This document shows positions 18,540-28,423 of a stretch of DNA of 64,000 bases, piece by piece. The notes under the pieces are model-generated. The model had not been told where the DNA came from, did no database searches, and saw only the letters and a list, made by a program, of their open reading frames with translations. The position numbers and the translations under genes were made by a program. Each line of letters begins with the position of its first letter. The stretch's first letter is position 1. Source of the DNA: Hyphomicrobiales bacterium. Its GTDB lineage: Bacteria; Pseudomonadota; Alphaproteobacteria; Rhizobiales; NORP267. The stretch covers positions 1 through 64,000 of the forward strand of contig JAJFHA010000008.1 of NCBI GenBank assembly GCA_021775875.1. The letters run 5' to 3'.

Positions 18540-19157
18540 ATGACAAAAATTGTCAAGTCCAAGTACAAGCTCGATCGCCGTATGGGCGAAAATATTTGGG
18601 GCCGCCCCAAGAGTCCTGTCAATCGCCGCGACTATGGTCCAGGCGAACATGGCCAGCGCCGCCGCAGCAAAATTTCTGATTACGGCATTCAACTGCGCGC
18701 CAAGCAAAAGCTCAAGGGCTATTACGGTAATATTACCGAAAAACAATTCAAGCGGGTTTACGAAGAAGCCGTTCGTGTGCGCGGGGATACATCTGAAAAT
18801 CTGATCGGACTTTTGGAGCGCCGTCTGGATGCAGTTTGCTACCGCGCTAAACTGGCACCGACCGTATTTGCCTGCCGCCAGTTGGTCAGCCATGGCCATT
18901 TGCGGGTCAACGGTGTCAAAGTCAACATTCCGAGCTATCGCCTCAAGGTTGGTGATGTGATTGAGGTACGCAATCGGTCTCGTGAACTGGTTATGATCCT
19001 GGATGCGATCCAGAATTCAGAGCGTGAAGTTCCTGATTATGTGAATGCTGATCATTCAAAATTGACCGCGAGCCTGACACGGATTCCGCTTTTGGCGGAT
19101 GTACCGTATCCGGTTATGATGGAACCTAATCTGGTGGTTGAATTTTATTCCCGCTAG
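18540..19157 (+). CDS. rpsD: 30S ribosomal protein S4
   Basis: 205 residues. Primary 16S rRNA-binding protein that nucleates assembly of the small-subunit body. The N-terminus [19 protein letters not shown] followed by [10 protein letters not shown] is typical of the zinc-free alphaproteobacterial form (no Cys cluster). The S4 RNA-binding domain spans about 95-155 with [14 protein letters not shown] and [18 protein letters not shown]. Stand-alone location, outside the alpha operon, is normal for this class. A strong terminator follows. Confidence 0.98.
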   Translation: MTKIVKSKYKLDRRMGENIWGRPKSPVNRRDYGPGEHGQRRRSKISDYGIQLRAKQKLKGYYGNITEKQFKRVYEEAVRVRGDTSENLIGLLERRLDAVCYRAKLAPTVFACRQLVSHGHLRVNGVKVNIPSYRLKVGDVIEVRNRSRELVMILDAIQNSEREVPDYVNADHSKLTASLTRIPLLADVPYPVMMEPNLVVEFYSR

Positions 19158-19177
19158 TTCCACATACGCAAAATAGA

Positions 19178-19209
19178 AAATGCCGCTGGAAATTCTGGCG
19201 GCATTTTTG
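19178..19209 (+). terminator. Rho-independent terminator of rpsD
   Basis: Stem AAAATGCCGC / GCGGCATTTT with an 11-base loop, ending in a T-run at 19205-19209. The A-rich 5' side means it could also work for the convergent gene at 19222-19689. Confidence 0.9.
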
Positions 19210-19221
19210 ATTCCGGGAGCG

Positions 19222-19689
19222 TTATTTTTTGTCCGTCAGGATAAACGCAGCCAGCAGGGTCAGTATGACGGATGCTGCGAAAAACCAGATCCCCGGCAAG
19301 GTATTGGCGTCGCCGATGCCTGAATTTTTGACGTAAAAAATCACCAACGCCAGAACCAATACATCGAGCATTGACCAGCGACCGAGAAGCACGGAGAGGT
19401 GTAAAATCCGGTTTGCCATGCGCCCCGACAATGCGGTGGTTATTCCAGCGGCGGTGAGAGCGATGATTTTCAGAGCCGGGAAGGCGACTGAGAAGAGCGC
19501 CAGAATCCCACCAAGAAATGTTTCGCCTTCATTCCATAGACCCTGAATGACAGACAAGATCGAATGCCGGTCGGTCAGAAAATAAAACCGGTTGAATTCG
19601 ATGCTTGGGGAGGTGAGGCCGTGAATCAGAAATACTGCGGCCAAAACAGAAAGCGCCAGACCGGTAACGGCCTGGCGTCTTGTATTCAC
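19222..19689 (-). CDS. PqiA-like inner-membrane protein (single domain)
   Basis: 155 residues with four hydrophobic segments (about 8-25, 55-85, 105-120, 132-152). The segment LLGRWSMLDVLVLALVIFYVK matches the paraquat-inducible protein A family signature, as does FPALKIIALT. PqiA proper has two such domains and works with MCE-domain proteins in lipid transport across the envelope. Here there is only one domain and no pqiB/pqiC neighbour, so the role is uncertain. It is convergent with rpsD and precedes grxD on the same strand. Confidence 0.75.
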   Translation of the reverse strand: MNTRRQAVTGLALSVLAAVFLIHGLTSPSIEFNRFYFLTDRHSILSVIQGLWNEGETFLGGILALFSVAFPALKIIALTAAGITTALSGRMANRILHLSVLLGRWSMLDVLVLALVIFYVKNSGIGDANTLPGIWFFAASVILTLLAAFILTDKK

Positions 19690-19726
19690 GACATTTCCTT
19701 TTGAATGATCAACCAGCGCAAATTCG

Positions 19727-20068
19727 TCAGGCGCTGGCGGTCGCGTTCAGGGGAACGCCTTTTTCAACCATATAGTCCTGCAATTCGCCAGCCTGAAACA
19801 TTTCGCGGACGATATCGCAGCCGCCGGCAAATTCACCCTTCACGTATAATTGGGGAATGGTCGGCCAGTTGGAATATTCCTTGATGCCCTGGCGAAGGTC
19901 ATCGTTAGCGAGAACATTGACGTCGCCATATTCGACACCGAGATAATCGAGTATCTGCACGAGTTGTCCTGAAAAGCCGCATTGGGGGAAATCCCGAGTG
20001 CCCTTCATGAAGAGTACGACGTCGCCCGACTTTACCTGGGTATCGATCCAGGTTTTTACATCGCTCAT
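19727..20068 (-). CDS. grxD: Monothiol glutaredoxin, Grx4 family
   Basis: 113 residues. Carries the monothiol CGFS active site (Cys30) in [15 protein letters not shown] and the glutathione-binding segments [13 protein letters not shown] and [15 protein letters not shown]. Such proteins bind a [2Fe-2S] cluster with glutathione and work with BolA proteins in iron-sulfur delivery and iron sensing. The bolA-type gene lies just upstream at 20166-20399 on the same strand, supporting this partnership. Confidence 0.96.
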   Translation of the reverse strand: MSDVKTWIDTQVKSGDVVLFMKGTRDFPQCGFSGQLVQILDYLGVEYGDVNVLANDDLRQGIKEYSNWPTIPQLYVKGEFAGGCDIVREMFQAGELQDYMVEKGVPLNATASA

Positions 20069-20165
20069 TTCTGTCTCCTTCGATTATTTTTGGCTTCGGC
20101 CTCATGGCCTGCCCCAAACTTATCTAGATAGATAAGGGATCAAACCGGATTTGCAAAGACTTCTG

Positions 20166-20399
20166 TTATTCGGGCACGCTGGTTTGTAACGCAAGGGCGT
20201 GAAGTGCGCCGCCCATATTGCCCTGCAAGGCGTTATAAACCATCTGGTGCTGCTGGACCCGGCTCTTGCCCCGGAAGGCTTCGGACACAACAGTTGCCGA
20301 ATAATGATCACCGTCACCGGCCAGATCGCGTATCTCTACCCTGGCGTCGGGTAGGGCCACCTTAATCATGTCTTCAATTTCATTTGCCGCCATTGCCAT
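20166..20399 (-). CDS. bolA: BolA family protein
   Basis: 77 residues, short BolA/YrbA type. It contains DGDHYSATVVSEAFRGKSRVQQHQMVYNAL, the class signature with the conserved His of the RVxxHQ helix that ligates a shared cluster with CGFS glutaredoxin. A second ATG two codons in is also possible. It lies between purL and grxD on the same strand, with 12 bases to purL, so it is likely co-transcribed with the purine genes. Confidence 0.93.
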   Translation of the reverse strand: MAMAANEIEDMIKVALPDARVEIRDLAGDGDHYSATVVSEAFRGKSRVQQHQMVYNALQGNMGGALHALALQTSVPE

Positions 20400-20411
20400 A
20401 TTAAGATCGCC

Positions 20412-22640
20412 TCATGATTTCATAAATTGCGGAAACCAGGCTTCATGCCTGTCGCGCAAGTCTTCTATAGATATGGGTTTTGCCTCGCCCAGTTTCAATT
20501 CACTGGCCGTTGTTTTGCCAATCTCGGCAATGCCCACACCTGCTTTTTCACAACGATCCCACAATGCGTCGCGATCTTCAAGGCGCAGCGTCATCACATA
20601 GCGGCCCTGGTCTTCACCAAAGAAAGCGGCGACCTGGGAAGGGTCGGCTGGAGCGTTGGTAGATGCTCCGATGCCTGAGGCAATGGCCATTTCAGCTAAT
20701 GCAATCGCTAACCCACCGTCTGAACAATCGTGAACAGCGGTCACTAGATGGTCGTGGATCAGCCCGCGGACCAGGTTGCCGGTTCGCAATTCTTGTTCTA
20801 AATCAACGGGAGGTGGTGGACCGTCTTCGAGGTCGCAAATCTCGCGGAGAAAAATAGACTGGCCTAGATGGGTGCCCCAACTATCCGTTGCACCAACCAG
20901 CACTATTATTTCATCTTCCGCCGTGAAAGCCATACGGGCGGTATTTGCAAGATCTTCGATCAACCCGACGCCTGCAATAGTCGGGGTCGGTAAAATGGGT
21001 TCGTCTTTGGTTTCATTGTAGAGCGACACATTGCCGGATACGACAGGGAAATTTAATGCCCGGCAGGCTTCACCGATGCCTTCGACCGCGCGCACCAACT
21101 GGCCCATAATTTCCGGTTTTTCCGGATTTCCGAAATTCAGATTGTCAGATGCTGCTAATGGTGTTGCGCCAGATGCGGTCAGATTGCGCCAACATTCAGC
21201 GACCGCTTGTTTGCCACCTTCAAACGGGTCGGCCTCGCAATAGCGCGGTGTTACGTCGGACGAAAAAGCCAGCGCTTTTTTATCGTGACCGGTGACTCGA
21301 ACGATTGCCGCGTCGGAGCCCGGACGGACAATCGTGTTGCCCTGGATCAGGTGATCATATTGCTCCCAGACCCACCGCCTTGAAGCGAGGTCGGGTGACC
21401 CAATCAGGGTCAACAGCGCGTCTGCGATATCGACATCGGGAATGGCACCAGCTTCAAGCGGAGCCTTTGGCGTTGGAGCTACCCAGGGACGGTCATATTC
21501 GGGCGCTTCATCACCCAATTCCTTGATAGGCAAATCGGCGACTTCGATGCCGTTGCGCACAACCCGGAAGCGAAGATCGTCGGTGGTGATCCCGACAATC
21601 GCGAAATCGAGACCCCATTTTTCAAAAATGCCTCGTGCTTCCTCTTCCTTGGCAGGATCGAGCACCATGAGCATGCGCTCCTGGCTTTCCGAGAGCATCA
21701 TTTCGTAAGCCGTCATGGCGTCTTCGCGGCACGGCACATGGTCCAGATCGAGCCTGATGCCAAGATTGCCTTTGGCGCCCATTTCAACAGCGGAGCAAGT
21801 TAGTCCTGCGGCGCCCATGTCCTGGATCGCGATAACCGCGCCGGACGCCATCAATTCCATGCAGGCTTCCATCAGGCATTTCTCGGTGAAAGGATCGCCG
21901 ACCTGAACGGTCGGGCGTTTTTCTTCGATGCTCTCATCAAACTCAGCCGAAGCCATGGTAGCGCCGTGGATGCCATCGCGCCCGGTTTTCGCGCCTAGAT
22001 AAACAACCGGCAGCCCGACGCCTTTGGCTTCCGAGAGAAAAATCTTGTCGGCGTCTGCTAATCCGGCGGCAAAGGCGTTGACCAGAATGTTGCCGTTATA
22101 GCGTTTGTGAAAATTGACTTCGCCGCCCACCGTCGGCACGCCAAAGCAATTGCCATAGCCGCCGATGCCGGCAACCACGCCAGCGACTAGATGCCTGGTC
22201 TTCGGGTGACCCGGTTCGCCGAACCGGAGCGCATTCATCGTAGCGATTGGGCGTGCGCCCATTGTGAAAACATCGCGCAGGATGCCGCCGACCCCCGTTG
22301 CGGCTCCCTGGAAAGGTTCGATATATGACGGGTGATTGTGGCTTTCCATTTTGAAAACAACCACCTGGCCATCGCCGATATCGACAACGCCGGCATTTTC
22401 GCCCGGCCCCAGAATGACGCATTCGCCTGTTGTGGGGAGGGTTTTCAGCCATTTTTTCGAAGACTTGTAGGAACAATGTTCGTTCCACATAGCGGAAAAA
22501 ATGCCCAATTCTGTGAATGTCGGTACCCGCTCAATCAGGTCGATAATTTTCTGATATTCGTCAGGTGCCAATCCATGCTCGGCACCAAGAACTGCGTTGA
22601 CTTCTGGTTCCGAATTGTTGCCCGGGTCAAGCTTGCTCAT
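20412..22640 (-). CDS. purL: Phosphoribosylformylglycinamidine synthase, large subunit PurL
   Basis: 742 residues from the ATG at 22640, which overlaps the purQ stop by four bases. The frame is open further upstream but that part is antisense-like sequence inside purQ. It is the small-type PurL that needs PurQ and PurS, matching the neighbours. Landmarks are [20 protein letters not shown] near the N-terminus, a [22 protein letters not shown] substrate/ATP loop, and the C-terminal [15 protein letters not shown]. It converts FGAR to FGAM in purine synthesis. Confidence 0.97.
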   Translation of the reverse strand: MSKLDPGNNSEPEVNAVLGAEHGLAPDEYQKIIDLIERVPTFTELGIFSAMWNEHCSYKSSKKWLKTLPTTGECVILGPGENAGVVDIGDGQVVVFKMESHNHPSYIEPFQGAATGVGGILRDVFTMGARPIATMNALRFGEPGHPKTRHLVAGVVAGIGGYGNCFGVPTVGGEVNFHKRYNGNILVNAFAAGLADADKIFLSEAKGVGLPVVYLGAKTGRDGIHGATMASAEFDESIEEKRPTVQVGDPFTEKCLMEACMELMASGAVIAIQDMGAAGLTCSAVEMGAKGNLGIRLDLDHVPCREDAMTAYEMMLSESQERMLMVLDPAKEEEARGIFEKWGLDFAIVGITTDDLRFRVVRNGIEVADLPIKELGDEAPEYDRPWVAPTPKAPLEAGAIPDVDIADALLTLIGSPDLASRRWVWEQYDHLIQGNTIVRPGSDAAIVRVTGHDKKALAFSSDVTPRYCEADPFEGGKQAVAECWRNLTASGATPLAASDNLNFGNPEKPEIMGQLVRAVEGIGEACRALNFPVVSGNVSLYNETKDEPILPTPTIAGVGLIEDLANTARMAFTAEDEIIVLVGATDSWGTHLGQSIFLREICDLEDGPPPPVDLEQELRTGNLVRGLIHDHLVTAVHDCSDGGLAIALAEMAIASGIGASTNAPADPSQVAAFFGEDQGRYVMTLRLEDRDALWDRCEKAGVGIAEIGKTTASELKLGEAKPISIEDLRDRHEAWFPQFMKS

Positions 22641-23326
22641 GCGGCCCGCCCTATCAGGCTTTCGAACATGATCCTGCCATCGGTACCGCCAAGTAGCGGG
22701 TCGATCAAATTCTCGGGGTGGGGCATCAGGCCCATGACATTGCCGTCTGAATTGGTAAGCCCGGCAATATTGTTGATCGAGCCATTGGGATTTCCCTGCA
22801 TGCTGATATCGCCGTTCGGAGTGCAATAGCGAAACACCACTTGACCGGCATCCTCAATTTTTTTCAGGGTATCGGGATCGGCAAAATAATTGCCATCATG
22901 GTGGGCGATCGGGAATCGGATGATCTGGCCGGGTGCATATTTATTCGAAAACCGGGTCTGGTTGTTATCGACTTTCATATGGACATCGTGGCACAGAAAA
23001 TCGAGACCGGTGTTGCGGGCCAGAGATCCCGGCAATAATCCGGTTTCTGTCAGAATTTGAAAGCCATTGCAGATACCAAGCACGGTGATGCCGGATTTGG
23101 CTTTTTTCATCAGGTCAGCGATTACAGGGGAGCGGGCTGCGATGGCACCGGCGCGAAGATAATCGCCATAGGAAAACCCACCGGGGACAACAATCAGGTC
23201 CACATCGGGAATATCTGTTTCCTGGTGCCAGACCATTGTTGGGGCCTTGCCCGAGACAAGCTTGATGGCGTCTGCCGCGTCGCGCTCTCGGTTGGTGCCG
23301 GGGAATACAAGGATAGCGGATTTCAT
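22637..23326 (-). CDS. purQ: Phosphoribosylformylglycinamidine synthase, glutaminase subunit PurQ
   Basis: 229 residues. Class I glutamine amidotransferase supplying ammonia to PurL. The nucleophile Cys86 lies in [11 protein letters not shown], with MPHPEN near the C-terminus giving the catalytic His. [14 protein letters not shown] is the usual oxyanion-side motif. It is coupled to purL by a 4-bp overlap and follows purS by 40 bases. Confidence 0.97.
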   Translation of the reverse strand: MKSAILVFPGTNRERDAADAIKLVSGKAPTMVWHQETDIPDVDLIVVPGGFSYGDYLRAGAIAARSPVIADLMKKAKSGITVLGICNGFQILTETGLLPGSLARNTGLDFLCHDVHMKVDNNQTRFSNKYAPGQIIRFPIAHHDGNYFADPDTLKKIEDAGQVVFRYCTPNGDISMQGNPNGSINNIAGLTNSDGNVMGLMPHPENLIDPLLGGTDGRIMFESLIGRAA

Positions 23327-23366
23327 GCTCGCTGATGCCTGCTGTTCAGTAGAAATGGAAACGGTC

Positions 23367-23618
23367 TTATGCTGCGCTTGGAATTAATTCGATGTCGTAA
23401 TTTTCAATGACCGTATTGGCCAGCAACTTGTCGCACATATCGGAGACTTGTTTGCGTGCTGCAACCTCATTGGTTTCAGCCAAATCAATCTCGATCACCT
23501 TGCCTTGGCGAACCCCGTCAATGCCGTCAAAATTCAACGAACCCAGAGCCTTCTGAATGGCTTTTCCCTGAGGATCGAGAACTCCGGTTTTAAGAGTGAT
23601 CAGAATGCGCGCTTTCAT
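23367..23618 (-). CDS. purS: Phosphoribosylformylglycinamidine synthase subunit PurS
   Basis: 83 residues, typical for PurS, the small scaffold that holds PurL and PurQ together. Shows the family strand LKTGVLDPQGKAIQKALGSL and GVRQGKVIEIDLAE. Its ATG directly abuts the purC stop, so translation is coupled. Confidence 0.95.
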   Translation of the reverse strand: MKARILITLKTGVLDPQGKAIQKALGSLNFDGIDGVRQGKVIEIDLAETNEVAARKQVSDMCDKLLANTVIENYDIELIPSAA

Positions 23619-24401
23619 TTAATCCTCAGATTCGGTTTTCACCAGCACTGGTCCGGTGCCTTTGGTGACAGGTTCGTTTTCGGTCAAAACGCCAAGGCGG
23701 CGGGCGACTTCGCGGTAAGCTTCCAGCATGCCGCCCAATTCCTGGCGAAACCGGTCTTTGTCCATCTTGTCGTTGGTTTTTGTGTCCCACAAACGGCATG
23801 AATCCGGGCTAATTTCATCGGCCAGAACAATCCGCATCATATCATCTTCGTAATGGCGACCAAATTCCATTTTGAAATCCACAAGGCGGATGCCGACACT
23901 GATAAACATCCCGCACAGAAAATCATTGATCCGGATCGCGAGCGACATGATGTCGTCAATTTCAGGAGGGGTGGCCCAACCAAAGGCGGTGATATGTTCT
24001 TCAGACACGATCGGATCATCGAGTTCATCATTCTTGTAGTAAAATTCGATGATGGAGCGCGATAGCTGGGTGCCTTCTTCAGCCCCGAGTCGCGTGACGA
24101 TAGAACCTGCGGCAATGTTGCGGACCACAACTTCGAGCGGGATGATCTCGACTTCCTTGATCAATTGTTCGCGCATATTCAAGCGGCGCAGAAAATGGGT
24201 CGGGATCCCGATCTCATTCAAATTGGTAAAAATATGCTCCGAGATACGATTGTTGAGGACACCCTTGCCGTCGACAATTTCGTGTTTTCGCTTGTTGAAT
24301 GCGGTGGCATCATCTTTGAAATGCTGTACCAGGGTGCCGGGTTCCGGACCTTCGTACAGGATTTTGGCTTTGCCTTCATAAACCCGGCGACGGCGTTTCA
24401 T
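23619..24401 (-). CDS. purC: SAICAR synthase PurC
   Basis: 260 residues. Joins aspartate to CAIR in purine synthesis. Recognisable segments are [16 protein letters not shown] at the N-terminus, [14 protein letters not shown] for substrate binding, and [11 protein letters not shown] with the [13 protein letters not shown] signature. First gene of a purC-purS-purQ-purL-bolA-grxD run on the minus strand. The 293 bases between it and the divergent zeta-subunit gene hold the promoter; I saw no recognisable PurR-type site there. Confidence 0.97.
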   Translation of the reverse strand: MKRRRRVYEGKAKILYEGPEPGTLVQHFKDDATAFNKRKHEIVDGKGVLNNRISEHIFTNLNEIGIPTHFLRRLNMREQLIKEVEIIPLEVVVRNIAAGSIVTRLGAEEGTQLSRSIIEFYYKNDELDDPIVSEEHITAFGWATPPEIDDIMSLAIRINDFLCGMFISVGIRLVDFKMEFGRHYEDDMMRIVLADEISPDSCRLWDTKTNDKMDKDRFRQELGGMLEAYREVARRLGVLTENEPVTKGTGPVLVKTESED

Positions 24402-24694
24402 GCCATGCTCCTGAAAGGTGGATAAAGATTAAGCTAGCCCTGCGACCGATTTGCAGTTTAGCCAACAAAAACGTCAAGAATCAGGTATGCGTTCTCTAAA
24501 ATAACAGAATGGGCAATACCATATAAGAGTGATGGGTACAGTGATTTTTTGTCTGATAAATGCCAGGTAAAAAATTCCATGTGCCACTTGCTGTTGATTT
24601 AACCTGACCTGCGAGTTATTCAGAAACAGCCTTTGAATTGTCGGCCAAGCCGCTGGTGGAAGTTTATGCCAGCCATATCCCGGAGTGAAAAAAT

Positions 24695-25018
24695 ATGACA
24701 ACGTTCAACAAGCGCGAAGAGAGTTTTGAAGCCAAATTTGCTCACGACGCAGAATTGAAGTTCAAGGCCGAAGCGCGGCGCAACCGGATGCTTGGGGAAT
24801 GGGTGGCTGGAAAACTCGGCCTTACAGGTGATGATGTAGATTCGTACATCAAAGATGTCATCAAAGCCGATTTTGAAGAAGCTGGCGACAACGACGTTTT
24901 TGTGAAGGTCAAAAAAGACCTGAACGATGCAGGGGTCGATCAGTCCGATCATCAGATCCGCCGCACAATGGACGAATTGTTCGCCAAAGCTATCGAACAG
25001 ATACAGTCAGACGGCTAA
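24695..25018 (+). CDS. ATP synthase inhibitor zeta subunit (DUF1476 family)
   Basis: 107 residues. Contains the family pattern FNKREESFEAKFAHDAELKF, EARRNRMLGEWVAGKLGL, VIKADFEEAGDNDVF and HQIRRTMDEL. In Paracoccus this protein is the zeta subunit, which blocks ATP hydrolysis by F1. It is restricted to alphaproteobacteria, so it is also a taxonomic marker. Its position opposite purC is common in the class. Confidence 0.92.
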   Translation: MTTFNKREESFEAKFAHDAELKFKAEARRNRMLGEWVAGKLGLTGDDVDSYIKDVIKADFEEAGDNDVFVKVKKDLNDAGVDQSDHQIRRTMDELFAKAIEQIQSDG

Positions 25019-25051
25019 AGTCTCTTTTTTACCCGGTTATCAGGAAACCTA

Positions 25052-25819
25052 ATGACAGCCCCCAGTTTTAAACAGCGGCTGAGCGCCGGTGAAACCCTCT
25101 ATTCTGCGTGGATGTCCATTCCATCAGCGCTGCATGCTGAATCGCTTGCGGGCGATGGCTGGGACGCGATCGTTCTCGACATGCAGCACGGTCTGATCGC
25201 CTATGACGACATGATGGCGTCGGTGGGGGCGATCAATAAAGCAGGGACCATTCCGATTGTTCGTGTGCCGGTGGCCGATGACGGGTTGCTGGGACGCGCG
25301 GCGGATACTGGTGCCGAAGGTATTATTTGCCCGATGATCAATTCCGGTCAGGATGCGTCGTGGTTTGCGCGTTCGATAAAATATCCGCCAGACGGACAAC
25401 GGTCATGGGCACCCAAGCGCGCGCTTGCTTTGATGGGCATGGATAACGCAACGTATCTGGCTCAGGCCAACGATCTGCTGGTATCCATGGCCATGGTCGA
25501 GACCAATGTGGCGCTTAAAAATATTGACGCGATTTGTTCCACTCCCGGCATCGACATGATTTTTGCCGGTCCGAATGACCTTTCGGTAAACCTGACCGAT
25601 GGCAAATTTGTCGACCCGACCCGGCCCGAGGTCATGAAGGCGCTTGAACTGATGGTTCGGAAATGCGCTGCCCACGGCAAATTTGCCGGGGCATACGCCA
25701 ATAATGTCGAGATTGCCCGGATCTACCGGGATATGGGATTTCAGTTTATCAATGTTGCTAATGATCAGGCCTTTCTTGAGGCGGGCTCACGGGGTGCGCT
25801 GGCGACGGTAAAGTCCTGA
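25052..25819 (+). CDS. HpcH/HpaI-family class II aldolase
   Basis: 255 residues. TIM-barrel enzymes of this family cleave or form 2-keto-3-hydroxy acids (often to pyruvate plus an aldehyde) using a divalent metal. Visible motifs are WDAIVLDMQHGLIAYDDM with the catalytic His, GAEGIICPMINS, MVETNVALKNIDAI with the metal-binding Glu, and MIFAGPNDLSVNL with the metal-binding Asp. The next gene, 28 bases away, is NAPRTase-like, so the pair is probably co-transcribed. The true substrate cannot be told from sequence. Confidence 0.88.
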   Translation: MTAPSFKQRLSAGETLYSAWMSIPSALHAESLAGDGWDAIVLDMQHGLIAYDDMMASVGAINKAGTIPIVRVPVADDGLLGRAADTGAEGIICPMINSGQDASWFARSIKYPPDGQRSWAPKRALALMGMDNATYLAQANDLLVSMAMVETNVALKNIDAICSTPGIDMIFAGPNDLSVNLTDGKFVDPTRPEVMKALELMVRKCAAHGKFAGAYANNVEIARIYRDMGFQFINVANDQAFLEAGSRGALATVKS

Positions 25820-25847
25820 ATCGAGATAATTATGAGGGGACGGTTCA

Positions 25848-27071
25848 TTGCCGGTTGGAAGTCGTGAAAAAGCGCTTGATCTGATGATCGATGTGATGCT
25901 GTCGGCGGGACCCGTTAGCAGCTTAACTGACAAGTATTTCACCCATACGCGCGAGATTGTTGAGGCGGTTGGCGATTGCGAAGTTATCTACGCGGTCTTC
26001 ATGCGCCGCCGGGTTATTGCCGCTCTTGAACCGGCCAAGCGGCTGGTTGAGAGGCTGGCGCCCAATTCAGAAGTAAAAACTTTTTTTTCGGACGGGGAAA
26101 TTGTGCCGTCTGAAACCAAAATTATCGAGCTTCGCGGTCCATATTCGGAGCTCTCTGAAGTTGAAACTCTGGTCTTGCAGAAAATTGGTGTGCCGTGCGT
26201 ATGCGCCAACAATGCTTATGAGATGTGCCGTGCGGTGCCGGATGCCGGTTTCATCGATATGCATGCGCGGCATGCTTCGGGGCCGGAAATGAACTTGCTG
26301 GCAGCCTACGGCGCCTCGGTTGGGAGCGAAGCAGCTAAAGCGAAGAACAAAGACGTAACCGGGTTTATTGGGTCATCTCAAGACCTTACAGCGCCTTTTT
26401 ATGGCGCATTGCGTGGTTCAGGCACCATGCCGCACGCGCTTGTCGGGTATACCGACGGCGATGTAGTGCAATCGCTCAAGCTGTTCGCTGAAACCCATAC
26501 GGATGTAGATATGCTGGTTGGGCTGGTGGATTATAACGGTCTCGAAGTCACAGATTCCCTTCGTTCAGCCGACTGGTTTTATAACGAAGCGAAGTTGCAT
26601 GAAAGCGATCGGAAATTGGGAATTCGTCTGGATACCCATGGCGGACGGTTTGCCGAAGGGCTGGATTACGAAAAATCCGTCACCACAGTCGGCGATTGGC
26701 TCGGGGTGCACGGGGAATATAATATTGTTGAAGCGGTTCTGGGCGCACGGGCCTTCCAGCTTGATGCCAGCAACATGCTGGTGGACCAGGTGCGGCGTTT
26801 GCTGTTTGGTAAAGGGGTCTCAGTCGCATCGATCATCCATGTACGTCGGGCGCTTGATAGTGAAGGCCATGAACGGGTGGAAATCGTCGCGTCATCCGGG
26901 TTCGATTCTCAAAAATGCCAGGTGATGGGGGCCGCCAACGCACCGGTTGATTTCATCGGAACTGGCAGTTTCATGCCCGCGACCTTGTCGGAAACATATG
27001 CGACCGCGGATATTATTTCCTACGATGGCAAGAAGAGGGTCAAGGTTGGCCGGGAATTCCTGATCAAATAG
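25848..27071 (+). CDS. Nicotinate phosphoribosyltransferase-like protein
   Basis: 407 residues from a TTG start with GAGGGGA seven bases before it; no in-frame ATG fits better. NAPRTase/NAMPT fold features are visible. SLTDKYFTHTREIVE opens the protein, GTMPHALVGYTDGD corresponds to the GTMAHS-type motif, and MLVGLVDYNGLEVTDSL to the LVDTYD-type strand. GIRLDTHGGRFAEG corresponds to the RLDSGD phosphoribosyl site, followed by IVASSGFD and VDFIGTGSFMP. The Ser-Gly-Asp of the canonical RLDSGD reads Thr-His-Gly, so substrate preference may differ. Pairing with an aldolase gene rather than NAD genes is unusual. It could act in NAD salvage or on another carboxylated ring. Confidence 0.75.
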   Translation: MPVGSREKALDLMIDVMLSAGPVSSLTDKYFTHTREIVEAVGDCEVIYAVFMRRRVIAALEPAKRLVERLAPNSEVKTFFSDGEIVPSETKIIELRGPYSELSEVETLVLQKIGVPCVCANNAYEMCRAVPDAGFIDMHARHASGPEMNLLAAYGASVGSEAAKAKNKDVTGFIGSSQDLTAPFYGALRGSGTMPHALVGYTDGDVVQSLKLFAETHTDVDMLVGLVDYNGLEVTDSLRSADWFYNEAKLHESDRKLGIRLDTHGGRFAEGLDYEKSVTTVGDWLGVHGEYNIVEAVLGARAFQLDASNMLVDQVRRLLFGKGVSVASIIHVRRALDSEGHERVEIVASSGFDSQKCQVMGAANAPVDFIGTGSFMPATLSETYATADIISYDGKKRVKVGREFLIK

Positions 27072-27088
27072 CTGAACATGCGGCGGCG

Positions 27089-28423
27089 CTAGTTTTTGCC
27101 GTGAAAATGTTTGTCCAGCACTTTACCAGATCGCATCACTGCGCCCGCCCAATGTTTGATTTCTCGTGGGAACACCGGCGGAAAGCCTCGTAAAGACGGG
27201 AGCGGAATATTGTAGGGCCGGTACGTGCTGCCGAGAATTTCATCGGCAATCTTGGCAACTTCAGAAATATCCTGTCGGGGTCCTTCGCGTAAATCGCAGG
27301 TGATTTTCAGGGGAGAAATGCGAGAACCAACCTGTGGTTGTTCGATCTTGATGTCGTCAGCTTTTTGCACATTCCCGAGGTAAGGAAATTTAGGGATCGT
27401 CGCTTCAAGAATTTTACCGGTCCCGGTACGGTTGGCAAAATCAGAAATATGACCAATTCCGTCCTTACGTATTTCTGGTGAGCACAGGTTCAGTGCGGTT
27501 ATAATATGCCCGTACCAGCCCTCAAAATTGATGTTCAATGTACCGCTGAGAAATTTATCGTTGACGTCGCAAAGTTCGGCCAGCAAAAGTGCGGCTCCGG
27601 ACTTGATGCGTACATCAATCTTCGCCTGTATTGGGTCGCTTTGCACTTCAGAAATGAAAGAATTTGCAGAGCTGTTTGCGGGTTTCGATAGCTTCTTGCT
27701 GTCATTGAAGAAGGCTGCCCCCGTGCTAGCACTGGATTCTCCGGAGATCGTCACCGGATGCCGCAACCAAAGCAAATCCTTGATGCATGCCAGATTGGCC
27801 ATAGCTGTATAAACGTCAGGAACAGGGGAGTTGAAATACGCCTCTGTCCGGCTGGAAACCTTGTCTATGAGGTGACGCGAAACGCAGCCATGATAAATAT
27901 TTGCGCCGTGTCGATATTGTGGTTGTTTGGCTGAAGCAAAATCTTTCAGAAGCCGACTGGCCGAGCGTTTTTCAATCTGGCCAAATACAGAAGAGTTTGG
28001 AATTTGAAGTATTCCGGATGTTTTGTGCGGTGGGTCTTGCATCCAGTTATAATGGAGCAGTCGCCAATTTATGACATCCGGTTGGTGTTTCATCAGCAAC
28101 GAACGCAATATCTTTATGCCGCCAGACAATACGGCGTCGTCGTCACCGATGAAAATGACATAATCACCAGTTGCGTGGGACAGGGCGAATTCGAAATTTT
28201 CGCGCATCGAAACACGCTTGCCGGTATTTACGTATTTGACGCGGGGGTCGGTGCAGGCTCGAACAATATCGCCCGTACCGTCCTGGCTGGCATTGTCGCT
28301 GACAATTATTTCAAAATCCTCATCATCCACACGTATCGCGGTTTCGAGGCAATATTTGAAAAATTGTGCGCGTTCTCTGGTTGGGATAACAAGTGATATT
28401 TTCACGTTCTTATCCGAAAACAC
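27089..28423 (-). CDS. Family 2 glycosyltransferase
   Basis: 444 residues. GT-A fold N-terminus: ISLVIPTRERAQFFKYCLETA, then FEIIVSDNASQDGTGDIV, then GDYVIFIGDDDAVLSGG with the metal/nucleotide-binding acidic cluster. The C-terminal 200 residues match nothing I recognise. It overlaps the 3' end of purB by 14 bases and is convergent with the NAPRTase-like gene. No other polysaccharide gene is adjacent, so the acceptor is unknown. Confidence 0.85.
   Translation of the reverse strand: MFSDKNVKISLVIPTRERAQFFKYCLETAIRVDDEDFEIIVSDNASQDGTGDIVRACTDPRVKYVNTGKRVSMRENFEFALSHATGDYVIFIGDDDAVLSGGIKILRSLLMKHQPDVINWRLLHYNWMQDPPHKTSGILQIPNSSVFGQIEKRSASRLLKDFASAKQPQYRHGANIYHGCVSRHLIDKVSSRTEAYFNSPVPDVYTAMANLACIKDLLWLRHPVTISGESSASTGAAFFNDSKKLSKPANSSANSFISEVQSDPIQAKIDVRIKSGAALLLAELCDVNDKFLSGTLNINFEGWYGHIITALNLCSPEIRKDGIGHISDFANRTGTGKILEATIPKFPYLGNVQKADDIKIEQPQVGSRISPLKITCDLREGPRQDISEVAKIADEILGSTYRPYNIPLPSLRGFPPVFPREIKHWAGAVMRSGKVLDKHFHGKN

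Noticed and set aside
22641-22826. Upstream extension of purL by 62 residues
   Set aside because: The stretch overlaps purQ in another frame and its composition is unlike PurL; the ATG at 22640 overlaps the purQ stop as usual for coupled genes.
24474-24701. Minus-strand 75-codon open frame in the purC / zeta-subunit gap
   Set aside because: No ribosome site, no recognisable pattern, and it runs over the zeta-subunit start.
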